NCBI GenBank assembly: GCA_036245805.1
Contig: BTRK01000005.1
Coordinates: 41,031,216-41,095,215, forward strand
Reading direction: 5' to 3'
Origin: Pristionchus mayeri
Taxonomy: Eukaryota > Nematoda > Chromadorea > Rhabditida > Neodiplogasteridae
Length of the DNA stretch: 64,000 nt
The translations under genes were made by a program, and so were the position numbers. Below, piece by piece: positions 20,461 to 29,994 of this stretch. The first letter of the stretch is position 1. Each line of letters starts with the position of its first letter. The notes under the pieces are model-generated. The model was not told the DNA's origin, did no database searches, and saw only the letters and a program-made list of their open reading frames with translations.

Positions 20461-20659
20461 CAGAATGGTCGCAAAATACTTGCGCCGCGAAATTAAACAT
20501 TAATACTATTTGACGGCTTGAAATACGGACTTGGGGAGAACTTGGTAATTATTTAAATTACAAGATTATTTGACTTAATTATTTAATAAATTATAGCTTA
20601 GAATGACGAATTACTATAAATTCACAGGGGAAATGTATCCTGGGGGCATTTCCTTTACA
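20461..20659 (-). other. Candidate 3' LTR start of the Ty3/gypsy element
   Basis: Just past the integrase ORF stop, the minus strand shows a purine tract GAGGAGAGGGGCG (20660-20672) followed by TGTAAAGG, the layout of a polypurine tract and LTR 5' end. The distal LTR boundary is not found, partly because the SINE is inserted nearby. No second LTR exists in the window to confirm it. Confidence 0.45.
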
Positions 20660-20687
20660 CGCCCCTCTCCTCGACGAGCGAGTGTCC

Positions 20688-23114
20688 TCACTCGGCATTA
20701 TCTTCTTCTTGTCCCTCTCGAGTTCTCGGCGGCTGCGTGCAGCTAGTGGAGTAGTGGTCGTGCCCACCGCAGTTGTAGCAAGCTTTGATGGCTCCTCCGC
20801 GTCCTCTCTTCGTTCCTCTGGGATTCCCTCCTCCTCTCGGAGTGTATCCAGCTCCTCTTGGGGTGTATCCACCTCCTCTCGGGACGAAACTTCCTCCTCT
20901 CATTGGGGTAGTCGATCCTCCTCTCATTGGGGCGAATCCTCCACTTCGTGCCATCTTCCTCGGAAGTTCTTCCTGTTCGATCTTCACCAACTGATCCATT
21001 TGCTCTCCATAGACGATGTGAAGCACGGCCTTCTCGAACAACGACTTGCACTCCTTCCTTGCCAGTGAGAAAAGTAGGAACAAAGGGAAGTTCTTCTCGA
21101 TCAGCCCACTCGTTGGGGTCAGAATGACGAGATTCTTCTGCTTATTCTCGTACATCCATTGCGATAGCCATTTGTTATTGCTGTTGATGGATGCTTTCTT
21201 GATATCCTCAGGGATAATCGGAAGCAGGTCAGCGCATATGTAGATAGCCACATCACATTTCTTCGCGATCTCCTCCAGATGATTCTTGATGATTCCCAAG
21301 GTTTTAGGCGAGAGGCTGTTCTTCACAATGATGACCATGCTCTCCGGCCAATTCTTCGCGTTGTTCATCGCCACGAGATGCTCTGTCATCTCTCTCTCCT
21401 CAGAGTACGTGAGCATCTCAGACTCCTTCAGTGCGCCCTTCGCCTTCACTACGATCGAATCGTTCGGAACCAGGTGCAGAAGCCTCTTCCTTGTTACTCT
21501 TCCACCATTCTGTGCCAGAATCTCTGACAATGCTTCAGAGATACGGTCTTCCTCATCTTCCACAATCACTCCATTCGTGGCGTACTTCTTAGCGTACGTG
21601 CACCCGCAATTGCACAATCCCTTGTCATAGGCCATCTTGAGGGCAACTGATGATACTGCCTTCTTATCCACTAGCTCGGACACTTTCCTCACTACTCCAA
21701 ATCCAACTACGTCCTCCAACTCCCCTTTCAGATCGATGAATGCACCCAGCTCTCTCATCGTTGAGAACTCACGATCCTTCAAATGGTCCATCGATGGGTC
21801 CTTCCTGAATATGACTCCCAACTTCGTCGGTCTACACTTTGTGCAAGTGTAATCAGGATGAAGGAGGGTTTCCTTCACGATGGGAGTTCTCGTCCTGGAA
21901 TTGATATTAATCATTTCCTCGTTCTCACTCGACCCACATTCAATCATACATACTCCCACATTGCTTTCCCCATTCTCTACTCTTGGCACCAGTCTTAATC
22001 GATCCCACTGGACCACTCTCTTGTCCTGCTCTCGACCATTTTCGAGGCCATCATCTGCTCTGACTACTGTCGCAGTAGTGTTACTTGTACTGATCACACG
22101 GTACGGACCTTCATAATTGCTCATCATCTTTCTCAAATCTCCAACTTTCGCTTCTACTTTCAAGTATACTCGATCGCCAACACTTGGACATATCCTCATA
22201 TTGTCTTTATTCTTCTCATCATACTTATTCTTCATTCTCCTTCTCTCATTCTCCAATTTCAACAAGACTACTGATCTCGTTTTCTCCATCATCCAACACA
22301 TCCGTCGCTTGTACTGATCAACATCAAGATCTACCGTATACGCAGGATTCGACTGCGGCAGCTGACTGTTCGGCAACTTCTCATCTCGTCCATACATCAG
22401 AAATTCTGGTGTCTCCCCAGTCACTCCGTGCGGTGAAGCATTATACGCATACACTGCGAATGAAAGCGCCTCTTCCCATTCATCATCACGCATCTTTATC
22501 CTCCTCATTATCTCAACGATCGTCCGATTGAATCTCTCTGTCAGCCCATTGGCTCGACTATGATACGGCAACGTCAGTCTTCTCTCGATCTCAAATCGCT
22601 TGGCAATCTCCGCCATCACTTGATTCACTAACTCTGTTCCATTATCGGAAACAAGAGTCTTAGGAGTACGTCCTCCTTCCAGTATCCATCTCGACATGAA
22701 TACACTAGCAACAGTCTCAGCCTTCTTATCCTTAATCGCAAAAGCACCAGCGAATTTGGTGAAGTGGTCTATCACAGACACGATATACTTCCCACCATTC
22801 TTTCCTCTTCCCATCTCAATCAAATCAATTCCAACAACATCCATTGGATACGTCGAAACTAGCGGCTGCAGAGGAGGTATCATCCTCTTCTGAGCATTCG
22901 CTTGCAGACACCTCTCACATCTCCTCAGCACTGTCTGAACATCCTTTCCGATGCTTCCCCAATAAGCCTCATTCAAGATCCTCTGTACTAACTTTTTGAT
23001 TCCCGAGTGACCACTTAGAGGAGAGTTGTGAATGTCCTCCACAAACTTTTCTCGTCTCCCTTCAGGAATGTACAATCTTCTCGTGATCTGTCCCCAACAG
23101 ATACAGAACACCAT
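20688..23114 (-). CDS. Integrase with long C-terminal extension, RGG repeats and zinc knuckle
   Basis: 808 codons. The HHCC zinc domain uses H29, H36, C66 and C69; the catalytic triad is D97 (VGIDLIE), D157 (SDNGTE) and E193 (GLTERFN), with the usual 35-residue gap. A GPYRVIS-like C-terminal integrase fold lies near 345. About 400 further residues of unknown function follow, then Gly/Arg repeats (MRGGS, PRGGGYTPRG) and a CCHC knuckle at C779, C782, H787 and C792. Integrase inserts the DNA copy. The start is a frame artefact: integrase sequence continues upstream in the neighbouring frame (VEDGVLYLLG) to about 23150 across a one-base shift in a G run. Confidence 0.92.
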   Translation of the reverse strand: MVFCICWGQITRRLYIPEGRREKFVEDIHNSPLSGHSGIKKLVQRILNEAYWGSIGKDVQTVLRRCERCLQANAQKRMIPPLQPLVSTYPMDVVGIDLIEMGRGKNGGKYIVSVIDHFTKFAGAFAIKDKKAETVASVFMSRWILEGGRTPKTLVSDNGTELVNQVMAEIAKRFEIERRLTLPYHSRANGLTERFNRTIVEIMRRIKMRDDEWEEALSFAVYAYNASPHGVTGETPEFLMYGRDEKLPNSQLPQSNPAYTVDLDVDQYKRRMCWMMEKTRSVVLLKLENERRRMKNKYDEKNKDNMRICPSVGDRVYLKVEAKVGDLRKMMSNYEGPYRVISTSNTTATVVRADDGLENGREQDKRVVQWDRLRLVPRVENGESNVGVCMIECGSSENEEMININSRTRTPIVKETLLHPDYTCTKCRPTKLGVIFRKDPSMDHLKDREFSTMRELGAFIDLKGELEDVVGFGVVRKVSELVDKKAVSSVALKMAYDKGLCNCGCTYAKKYATNGVIVEDEEDRISEALSEILAQNGGRVTRKRLLHLVPNDSIVVKAKGALKESEMLTYSEEREMTEHLVAMNNAKNWPESMVIIVKNSLSPKTLGIIKNHLEEIAKKCDVAIYICADLLPIIPEDIKKASINSNNKWLSQWMYENKQKNLVILTPTSGLIEKNFPLFLLFSLARKECKSLFEKAVLHIVYGEQMDQLVKIEQEELPRKMARSGGFAPMRGGSTTPMRGGSFVPRGGGYTPRGAGYTPRGGGNPRGTKRGRGGAIKACYNCGGHDHYSTSCTQPPRTREGQEEDNAE

Positions 23115-23173
23115 CCTCTACAATCCAATCAGCAAGCGAAGTACGCTTCATGCTACCTGGTATGGATACTTCC

Positions 23174-24289
23174 TCAGTCTATATCTCTCTTTCCCTTCTC
23201 AGCCTCTTTCAACTTTTCCATCATTGAAACGATCCACTCATCTTTCAACTGATCAATTCTCCACTGTCTCAAAATAATCTCCTCCTCAGAATCTTTCTTA
23301 ATCTTCCTTCTCTTTTCCTCTTCCTTCTGCCTATCAGCAGCAGTCTTACTCCTCGTGAGCATATTTACAACCACTCCTACTTCCTCGATTCCATCACTCT
23401 CTCCTGGACTCTCCTCCCTCGGGTTTCTGCTCAAAGCATCCGCCACGACGTTAGATTTGCCCTTGATATGCTCTATCTCAAGAGGATACTCTTGTAACTC
23501 AGCAGCGAAACGCAGTAATCGAGAGGCAACATGCTTCCTCTTCAACAAAGTGACCAGTGGTTGATGGTCTGTCCTCACAATCGTGCGAGTATGGTAAAGG
23601 AGATGTTTCCATCTCATCACAGACTCGTATACTGCCAACGCCTCTGCATCCACTATCGTCATATTGAGCTCTGATTCCCGTAATGCTCTCGAAAAGAAAG
23701 CAAGCGGTCTCTCTAATCCATCCTCTCCTTTCTGACTCAGCATCGCACCTATTCCATTCCCACTTGCATCAGTGGTTAAGATGAAAGGTTGATTCCCAAG
23801 TGTTGCACCAGCATAATCTGGTTGCTGCAGCACCGGAGCTGACGAAATCTTCTCTTTGAGAATTCGGAAAGCCTCGTTTGCATCATCTGTCCACAACAGC
23901 TTTCGACCAGTTGTCACTACTAATCTCTGAAGCGGAGCGACAATCGATGCGTACGACTGTATGAATCGTCTCAAGTAACCAGTGAGACCGAGAAATGATT
24001 GTAATTGCGCCATAGTTTCAGGTCGCTTGTACTCCTTGATAGCGAGCACCTTCTTATCATCAACATGCACACCACTACTCGACAATTGGTGACCAAGGTA
24101 TTCAATCTGATCAACCATGATCTTGCACTTGTTCATGTTCAAGAGCAGTCCCTTCTCTCTCAGCGGCTCGAGTACTCGAGCCAACACTTGTTCATGTTCT
24201 TCCTCTGTCTCCGTTGCAATAAGCACATCATCGATATAACAGTGCACTACTCTCTCACGACCCTCCTTACTCAACTCATCCTTCAACAC
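23174..24289 (-). CDS. Reverse transcriptase second half and RNase H
   Basis: It opens with the YIDD box at residues 18-21 (HCYIDDVLIATE), the two other catalytic Asp of RT, then the thumb/connection (LGHQLSSSGVHV, LQSFLGLTGYLRRFI). RNase H follows with ILTTDASGNGIGAMLSQ, a conserved Glu in TIVDAEALAVYE and VRTDHQPLVTLL, ending with VVADALSRNP. It copies RNA into DNA and removes the RNA strand. All catalytic positions are kept despite the frame breaks on both sides. Confidence 0.9.
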   Translation of the reverse strand: MLKDELSKEGRERVVHCYIDDVLIATETEEEHEQVLARVLEPLREKGLLLNMNKCKIMVDQIEYLGHQLSSSGVHVDDKKVLAIKEYKRPETMAQLQSFLGLTGYLRRFIQSYASIVAPLQRLVVTTGRKLLWTDDANEAFRILKEKISSAPVLQQPDYAGATLGNQPFILTTDASGNGIGAMLSQKGEDGLERPLAFFSRALRESELNMTIVDAEALAVYESVMRWKHLLYHTRTIVRTDHQPLVTLLKRKHVASRLLRFAAELQEYPLEIEHIKGKSNVVADALSRNPREESPGESDGIEEVGVVVNMLTRSKTAADRQKEEEKRRKIKKDSEEEIILRQWRIDQLKDEWIVSMMEKLKEAEKGKRDID

Positions 24290-24290
24290 C

Positions 24291-24705
24291 TCACTCCCTC
24301 TGGAAAATGGCTGGAGATATGTTCAATCCAAATGGAAGAACTGTGAACTCGTAGAGCTCCCCCATGGTCGCGAAAGCAGTGATCTCAGCACTCTTCTCAT
24401 TCATGGGCAACTGCCAGAAACCAGAAGAAAGATCCATCACAGTGAACACCTTCTTCCCTTGCAACGATTGCAAGATTGTCTCAATGTAAGGGAGAGGGAA
24501 AGCGTCCTCTCTGGTAACTTCATTCACTCTCCTAAAGTCAATGCAGATTCGGATGCGTCCGTCCTTCTTCTTCACGAGAACCACTGGAGATAACCAGGGC
24601 GAATTCGATCTCCTGAACACACCTTGTGATATCATCTTATCAAGCAACTTCCTCAATGCTGGCTTCAGAGCGAAAGGACCGGGTCTTTCCTTCTGTCGAA
24701 TCGGA
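24291..24705 (-). CDS. Reverse transcriptase, fingers and palm, first half
   Basis: The sequence reads RPGPFALKPALRKLLDKMI, WLSPVVLVKKKDGRIRICID with FRRVN, then VFTVMDLSSGFWQLP with the first catalytic Asp, and LPFGLNISPAIFQ. All are standard Ty3/gypsy RT blocks. It ends at a TGA created by a short insertion (GAGTGAGGTG) at about 24290; the other half is in a shifted frame. Confidence 0.85.
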
Positions 24706-24892
24706 CCAACCCCTTCAAGCGAATATCACATTTCATGCCTTCCAGTCTCCCTAGATCATCATCTCTCGTTGCGAACACATCAGTTCTTTCTCTGATAATC
24801 GACTCAATTCGGCTGCTCAACTTCCCTCGCCGACAATTCTCCAAACTCTCCTTGATCAACTTCCAATCAACATCTCTATTATCTCTTCTCAC
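24665..24892 (-). CDS. Pol segment between protease and RT
   Basis: The protein (DWKLIKESLENC, IIRERTDVFATRDDDLGRLE, CDIRLKGLV) matches the region just upstream of Ty3/gypsy RT fingers. Near 24705 the natural sequence moves to the next frame (GPIRQKERPGPFALKPALRK), so the last dozen residues of this frame are out of register. Confidence 0.6.
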   Translation of the reverse strand: MRRDNRDVDWKLIKESLENCRRGKLSSRIESIIRERTDVFATRDDDLGRLEGMKCDIRLKGLVRFDRRKDPVLSL

Positions 24893-24897
24893 TAAAT

Positions 24898-26406
24898 TTA
24901 CTTGCAGGTCACTTCAGAGACACACTCTTCAGTCTCTGGCTGCTTCACTCTATGCCACACACCAATCGACTCGTGCTTCTCAAATTTCAGGTCAGTACCA
25001 GTATTATTCCAGACTGGAACTCGCACTGCAGCAGCCCCATCATTGGTACCTTCCACCACATCTTCTCTATCAGTAATCAACACCTTGGGTCCTAGACCAG
25101 GTCGACCTCCTCCGACCAGTATCATTCCCAACGAACCAGGTGCAATATGACTCGTTCTCAACACTACGACGTCATCCACGATCGATTCACTCGATGGACG
25201 ATCCTCATTCAACGTGAGTTCCATTCCCATCGCTGCTAATGTATTCCTTCCCAGGAGTATTACATCGATATCGGCTCCAGATACAAAGAATCCGGCCCTG
25301 CACATCTTCCCAGTTTCCATCTGAACATCGAGCACTACAGTCCCGATCGTCTGAATTCTCTGCCCCTGTGCACCACGCAACTTGTTTTGCACATCTGGGG
25401 TTATCACCACATTCTTCATCCTATCAACAGTCCGCTTATCAATCAAGCTGACTTCTGCACCAGTATCCAGTACTGCTTCCACCCAAACACCTCCAATTCT
25501 CCCTCGAACATTCTGAGATCTATTAATAAACAGCGGATCCTCCATCTCACTTACTCTGACTGCATTAGCATTACTCACCTTGAGTGTATCATCACGATTA
25601 TCAACTAATTCGAGACTGTTGGACGTCTTCCTGTCCTCATCTCCGATATCATCAACTAACATGGTCTTATTGAGCACTCCCTGGCTCTCAACCGAACTGG
25701 AATTATCGAGCACTCCCTTGCTCTCATCCGAACATTGTACACTCTCACAAACTCGAAGTCGACTGGACTTGACATTGTCCTCACTTCGTTTATTATCATC
25801 CACTTCACATCTCAGAGCCATCATTTTCGGTGGTGGGGTACCACTGTTTCCAGTACTCCCATTATTTCCTCCTTGCTGTCCTTGATTTCGATTGTCTTGC
25901 GAATACTGATTCCCAGGTAATCCACCTCCTTGCCCTCTGGCATGTGGTGGCCGGTAAGTCGGAACGAAACCAGGCGCAGGTATATTCGTACTTCCATTAC
26001 TCGTCATCTCATTGGGCGGGGACGGGAATGGTGGTGGTGGGAATGCCATCGAAGAGAAAGGCAATGTTCCCATTCTATTCGCCATCGGCGAAAACCCATT
26101 CGCACTCATTGCTCTCATTCCCGAAAGTCTATCAGCACTTGTGCAGAAAGGTCTCGTGTGTCCTATGCCTCCACAATTGTGACATCTCATCTTTGCAAAT
26201 CGATCGTCACCCTTGCTAGGACACTTGAACTGAATGTGACTCTTGCCACCACACTTTGCACACTGCCTGCTATCTCTCATCCCATTGTTTCCTCCATTGC
26301 CATTACGATCCGAGGGTTTGAATGCACCTCCACCTCGACCGTTCTTCATCTGGGGACTACCACCACTATCGCGCTCTCTCCTATCGACATACTCAACTCG
26401 CTGCAT
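24898..26406 (-). CDS. Nucleocapsid zinc knuckles and aspartic protease
   Basis: 502 codons. Two CCHC knuckles occur near residues 49-85 (CAKCGGKSHIQFKC and CHNCGGIGHTRPFC), followed by a Gly/Pro/Asn-rich linker. A protease active site (AVLDTGAEVSLIDKRTVD) lies around residue 318, with a second conserved hydrophobic block DIDVILLGRNTLAAMGMEL ahead of the C-terminus. It binds the genomic RNA and cleaves the polyprotein. It ends at a TAA, and the RT-proximal region starts at once in another frame, an arrangement compatible with a translational shift between gag-pro and pol. Confidence 0.85.
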   Translation of the reverse strand: MQRVEYVDRRERDSGGSPQMKNGRGGGAFKPSDRNGNGGNNGMRDSRQCAKCGGKSHIQFKCPSKGDDRFAKMRCHNCGGIGHTRPFCTSADRLSGMRAMSANGFSPMANRMGTLPFSSMAFPPPPFPSPPNEMTSNGSTNIPAPGFVPTYRPPHARGQGGGLPGNQYSQDNRNQGQQGGNNGSTGNSGTPPPKMMALRCEVDDNKRSEDNVKSSRLRVCESVQCSDESKGVLDNSSSVESQGVLNKTMLVDDIGDEDRKTSNSLELVDNRDDTLKVSNANAVRVSEMEDPLFINRSQNVRGRIGGVWVEAVLDTGAEVSLIDKRTVDRMKNVVITPDVQNKLRGAQGQRIQTIGTVVLDVQMETGKMCRAGFFVSGADIDVILLGRNTLAAMGMELTLNEDRPSSESIVDDVVVLRTSHIAPGSLGMILVGGGRPGLGPKVLITDREDVVEGTNDGAAAVRVPVWNNTGTDLKFEKHESIGVWHRVKQPETEECVSEVTCK

Positions 26407-26705
26407 GCTTCATCTCATCATAGGGCTCATTCTCATCATTGAATCGGAGTAACTCAATGTAGTATTTGGTACCCTCATACAGGAGCAGCAACTTCAGTCG
26501 CTTCGCTTCTTCCTGCTTCTCATATCCATCATGCAACTTAGACACCAGGTACTCCAAATCATCGCACACTGCATTAACTCCACGACCCTTCACAGCTAAA
26601 TCTCTGTATTTCTTCTCCAGATCCAGCTTAACATGCATCGCTCCACCCTGGCACTTGTTAATCAACCATTCCAGACATTCTCGTATACTCCTTCCATTTC
26701 CAGCA
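26393..26705 (-). CDS. Gag capsid C-terminal part, shifted frame
   Basis: After LPEE in the first frame, the capsid continues in a second frame: RSIRECLEWLINKCQGG, then KYRDLAVKGRGVNAVCDDLE and LLLLYEGTKYYIELLRF. The join is a one-base shift near 26705, more like damage than programmed frameshifting because it lies inside the capsid. The end overlaps the zinc-knuckle frame by 14 bases. Confidence 0.6.
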
Positions 26706-26709
26706 TATT

Positions 26710-28546
26710 CTATTCTTCAGGGAGGGCCCCGTACTCTCTTCTCGCCTTCCCATCAAGATACTCGAGCAGCATATGCTTTGCGGCTGCATCACCATACTGC
26801 TCAAATCGCAAAAGGAATCCCTCTTTGAACACCTTGCATTTATCCTTGGAACCGTCCCACTTTGTCAACGTCGGAAGATCCGATCGGTTGATCCTCACAG
26901 GATACTGGACGATTGCCTGCCTACTTCCATCATACTGAGCATCACTAGCCATCCTTTCACCCATGTATGGTAAACCACTGCGCGTTGGACTCATGCTTAT
27001 CTGTACCGCATTCTCATCCCTTCGCTCTCGCATTGATCCCAACACATTGGTATTGTACTGACCGGATGTCCTCCTTGCTCCGCTCAGCTCTCCAGACTCT
27101 CGCTCCCTCGAGATCGGTGCCCTTGTATCCGCGCTCCGTCGCGATTCTGGCGGCCTTTCTGGTCTCCTCTGCTCGGATGGCCTCTGAAGCGTCGGGGCTT
27201 CAATACTCTCTCGAGGTGGGACACCATTGCTTACAGTAGAATACTCACTCTGTCTCTGCGCCAGCTCTTCACGATTCTTCTTTGCAAGTTCAGACTCTGC
27301 CTTATTCGCTTCAGCGTCTCTTCTCTGGTAACAGTCGACAGCGTTATCGACCTGGCGACGAAGACGTTCCACCTCTTCCATCAATTCTTGTCTCTCGGAC
27401 AGCTCGAGCTGAACAGAATTGAGTAAAGACTCCTGCTCAACTACCTGCATCTCATCCATTACACTCTCAATTAACTGCCTTTGCCGATCTCTCTCATCTC
27501 TCAGCATAAGCAACTCATCTTTCTCTCTCCTCAGCATAAGCAACTCATCGGCCATATCAACTAAGTCATCACACTGGACTCGATCTAATTGCTCGGTTGC
27601 TAGCTCCCTTATACGACCATCCAGATTCTCAAGTTCATCATCTTCCTCATAGTACACCTCCTCAACTCCATCTTCCTCTCTCTCAATCTTTTCAGCGGAC
27701 AACTGATCGTATTGAGCACGCAGTTCATCGAGAGAAACGAAATCGGTACCATGAATAGCCTTGCTAATCGCTCCATTAAGCTCCTCCACTCTCGCCTTTT
27801 CATCGGTAAGCTTCTTTTCCAGACTAGTCCTGGTCTTATCTTCAGACACTCTGGCAATGAATACTCCATCCAACTGAGCCAAATCATTAGCTATCTTCTC
27901 CTTTTCTGCATCAAACAGCTTTTCAAACTCAGCAATTCCCTTTCCAGACACGCTCCTATCACGCTCTCTCTTCATCAGATTCTCTTTCAGATTGTCCACT
28001 CTGATCCCTACTCGTTTGATCACATCACGCGGCTTTTTACTCCGCTCGAGATTTTTCATTGTAGATCGAGTAGTGCGACCAACCTGTTCCTGATGTGCTC
28101 CACGCACCAGTCGCTCTGCGATGAGGTCGTTCATCGATTCTCGATCACGCTGCGTCACCGTCGTGACGTCCACGTCTCCTTCCACCATTTCCACGTCATC
28201 GCCTGGAGGAGATTTATTAGGGTCAGACTTCTCTACTGTCTCTCCATTCTCACTAGTACTCGGCACCTGATTATCATCTCCACCACCCTTATCCTTCTCA
28301 TTGCCCAACGCACCTTGATCGCCCGGAGCAGGAACTGGATTGTGGTGTTGATTCCCAATTGGTGCAGGGAGAGGATTGTTCAAATGATTCCCAAGCGGTG
28401 CAGCGAGAGGATTGTTCAAATGATTCCCAAGCGGTGCAGCGAGAGGATTGTTCAAATGATTCCCAAGCGGTGCAGCGAGAGGATTGTTCAAATGATTCCC
28501 AAGCGGTGCAGCGAGAGGATTGTTCAAATGATTCCCAAGCGGGCGC
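26710..28546 (-). CDS. Gag, N-terminal and coiled-coil part
   Basis: Starts in a 12-residue repeat (GNHLNNPLAAPL), continues through a Pro/Asn-rich linker and an acidic stretch, then a long coiled coil rich in Glu/Arg/Leu (about 300 residues, with LLMLRREKDELLMLRDERD), and ends in a capsid-like domain with LPTLTKWDGSKDKCKVF and LLEYLDGKARREYG. The open frame continues upstream to a Met at 28614, but those first residues are the antisense of an exon-like sequence, so the true N-terminus is probably missing. A very large coiled coil before the capsid is unusual for gag. Confidence 0.7.
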
Positions 28547-28548
28547 GA
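28354..28548 (-). repeat. 36-bp minisatellite in gag
   Basis: Nearly identical tandem copies of a 36-bp unit (starting TTCCCAAGCGGTGCAGCGAG on plus) encode GNHLNNPLAAPL on the minus strand; about five copies are present and the first is diverged. Almost no differences between copies indicates recent slippage or conversion. Confidence 0.9.
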
Positions 28549-28598
28549 GCGCGGAGCCATCCACATGGAACTCATCGACCAGATGCGCCAAGTAAAGC
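28547..28598 (+). pseudogene. Exon-like copy, DQM exon, with donor
   Basis: Reads ERGAIHMELIDQMRQVKQ and ends at a GTAAGC donor. It matches, residue by residue, the exon at 37074-37129 (EYRQIHVVLSDQMYRVQQ). Its left edge is exactly where the Ty3/gypsy gag repeats stop. Protein family not recognised. Confidence 0.55.
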
Positions 28599-28927
28599 AG
28601 GTAAGCGAGGACATTAGGGAAGGAGTTACGATTCTGACCCACCGAATTCGTCGAGAATCCCGTAATCATCAGTATTAGATCGGCTTCCCTAAGCCCCTAA
28701 AAGTCGAGAATCAAACGGGGTGAATTGATTTTTCATGCTTTCGATATTAAAACTTTTTCATTTATGACGCGATTGTCTGCCATCTTCGTGCAAAACAATT
28801 AAAAAGTTTTATTATTCTGTGTGTTCTAGGCGCAAAACGTCACATCGTCACATCACCGTATCTCCTTCCCACTGTAATCCTATCCCTGTAGGTGCTTGCC
28901 TCTCGTACGCACCCGCTGATTTAACAG

Positions 28928-28978
28928 GTCATGAGAGGGTACGTGGTGGCCGCGATCAAAGTGATCGGGGTTAATAGC
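28928..28978 (+). pseudogene. Exon-like copy, RGYV exon
   Basis: After an AACAG acceptor it reads VMRGYVVAAIKVIG, the counterpart of the terminal exon at 37370 (MVVRGYVLAAIKVLG). It would splice in phase with the exon at 28547-28598. No stop codon follows at the equivalent place. Confidence 0.5.
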
Positions 28979-29599
28979 AATATTAAAACGTTCCGACAAT
29001 ATTGGTTGGCTTCCTAAGCCGTTAAATCTCTGAGCCGGCTTTTAGTACTTTAATTATTATACTCTTAAAAGTGTTTTTAATTTCAATTATTGCGTTCAAT
29101 CATCACCAAATGCCAGGGGTTTGAAGAAAATATGGGGCTGAAAAGATTATAGGAAATAACTTTCTAATTGTTCGTTCTGCTTGTTTAGTCGCGTAATCGT
29201 CATGGTGTAGGACATACATTTATAATCCAAAATTAACAAAAAAACTGGGAGTTAAGCGAGGACAGGAGGGAAGGAGTTAGGATTCTGACTCACCAAACTC
29301 ATCGAAATCCCGGTAATCATCAGTATTAGATGTGCTTCTTTAGGCCCCTAAACGTCAAGAATCAAACGTGGTGAATTGCTGTTTCATGCTGCGATATTAA
29401 CAAGTTCTCACATGGGACGCTATAGTCTGCTTGCCTTCTTTATGCACAAAAAAATAAAATATTTTGCATTGCTATTTGTGTTCTAGGCGCAAAACTTGAA
29501 TTTGTAATCAATCATATCGTCACATCACCGTATCTCCTTTCCACCGTAATTCTCTGTCTGCATGTTCTTCCCTCTCGCACGCACCCGCTGATGTCGCAG

Positions 29600-29645
29600 A
29601 TGGTCGTGGGCGGGTACGTGCTGGCTGAGATTAAAGTGATCGGGG
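29600..29645 (+). pseudogene. Exon-like copy, RGYV exon, second
   Basis: Behind a GATGTCGCAG acceptor, the reading is MVVGGYVLAEIKVIGG. It is the closest relative of the 37370 exon but continues into LTKKLGVDQRDI instead of stopping. Confidence 0.5.
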
Positions 29646-29949
29646 GTTTAACAAAAAAACTGGGAGTAGATCAGCGAGACATTCGATTTTCGAGATGGAG
29701 GAGGGAGAGAGAGAGAGCGCGCCGAGGATGTTGTGGGTTACGGTAGTCTTTTGGAGCAAGGGATGTTACGACAATTGTCGAAATTATTTCACCGAGTATT
29801 AGACAAAATTGTGAAACATCGAAATTCACGTGATGCCAATATTTGGAATTTCAACCAACTCCGGTTTCTAGGAATTAATCTAACGAATATTTCTATTTGA
29901 TATCACGCGTGTGCCAATTAAAATTAAAATACACGAAAAGACCCGACAG

Positions 29950-29994
29950 ATCAGCGAGATGAAGAAGGCCGATGGAGTACGCGCCAAGGATGTG
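29950..29994 (+). pseudogene. Exon-like copy, ISEMKK exon
   Basis: Acceptor ACCCGACAG, 45 bases reading ISEMKKADGVRAKDV, then donor GTAGGT. Diverged copies start near 29666 (frame lost) and near 43627 (IGEVKKDSRRM followed by TGA). Each is followed by a GGTTACGGTAG-like word and, roughly 100-130 bases on, by a CCGAGTATTAGA motif. Confidence 0.45.

Larger units (their letters stand above)
20660..28546 (-). mobile_element. Ty3/gypsy retrotransposon, 5'-truncated
   Basis: Order on the minus strand: gag with coiled coil, zinc knuckles, protease, reverse transcriptase, RNase H, integrase, then a C-terminal extension. Integrase after RNase H is the Ty3/gypsy order. Reading frame changes occur near 26705, 24900, 24705, 24290 and 23100; at least three look like single-base damage because the protein continues naturally in the next frame. 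No 5' LTR or primer-binding site is found: at about 28547 the gag repeats end and an exon-like sequence begins. Confidence 0.9.
28599..29645 (+). repeat. Two diverged direct copies of a 0.38-kb segment
   Basis: 28599-28975 and about 29252-29645 are alignable throughout: both have GAAGGAGTTA, TAATCATCAGTATTAGAT, CATCACCGTATCTCCTT and the RGYV exon. The unit is intron plus exon. About 275 bases of unrelated AT-rich DNA lie between. Confidence 0.75.

Noticed and set aside
20682..21068. Plus-strand ORFs opposite the integrase ORF
   Set aside because: Ser/Leu-rich shadows of the minus-strand Pol; the minus frame has clear domain motifs.
27712..28617. 301-codon plus-strand ORF opposite gag
   Set aside because: Mirrors the gag coiled coil and 36-bp repeat in antisense; no domain, so a shadow.
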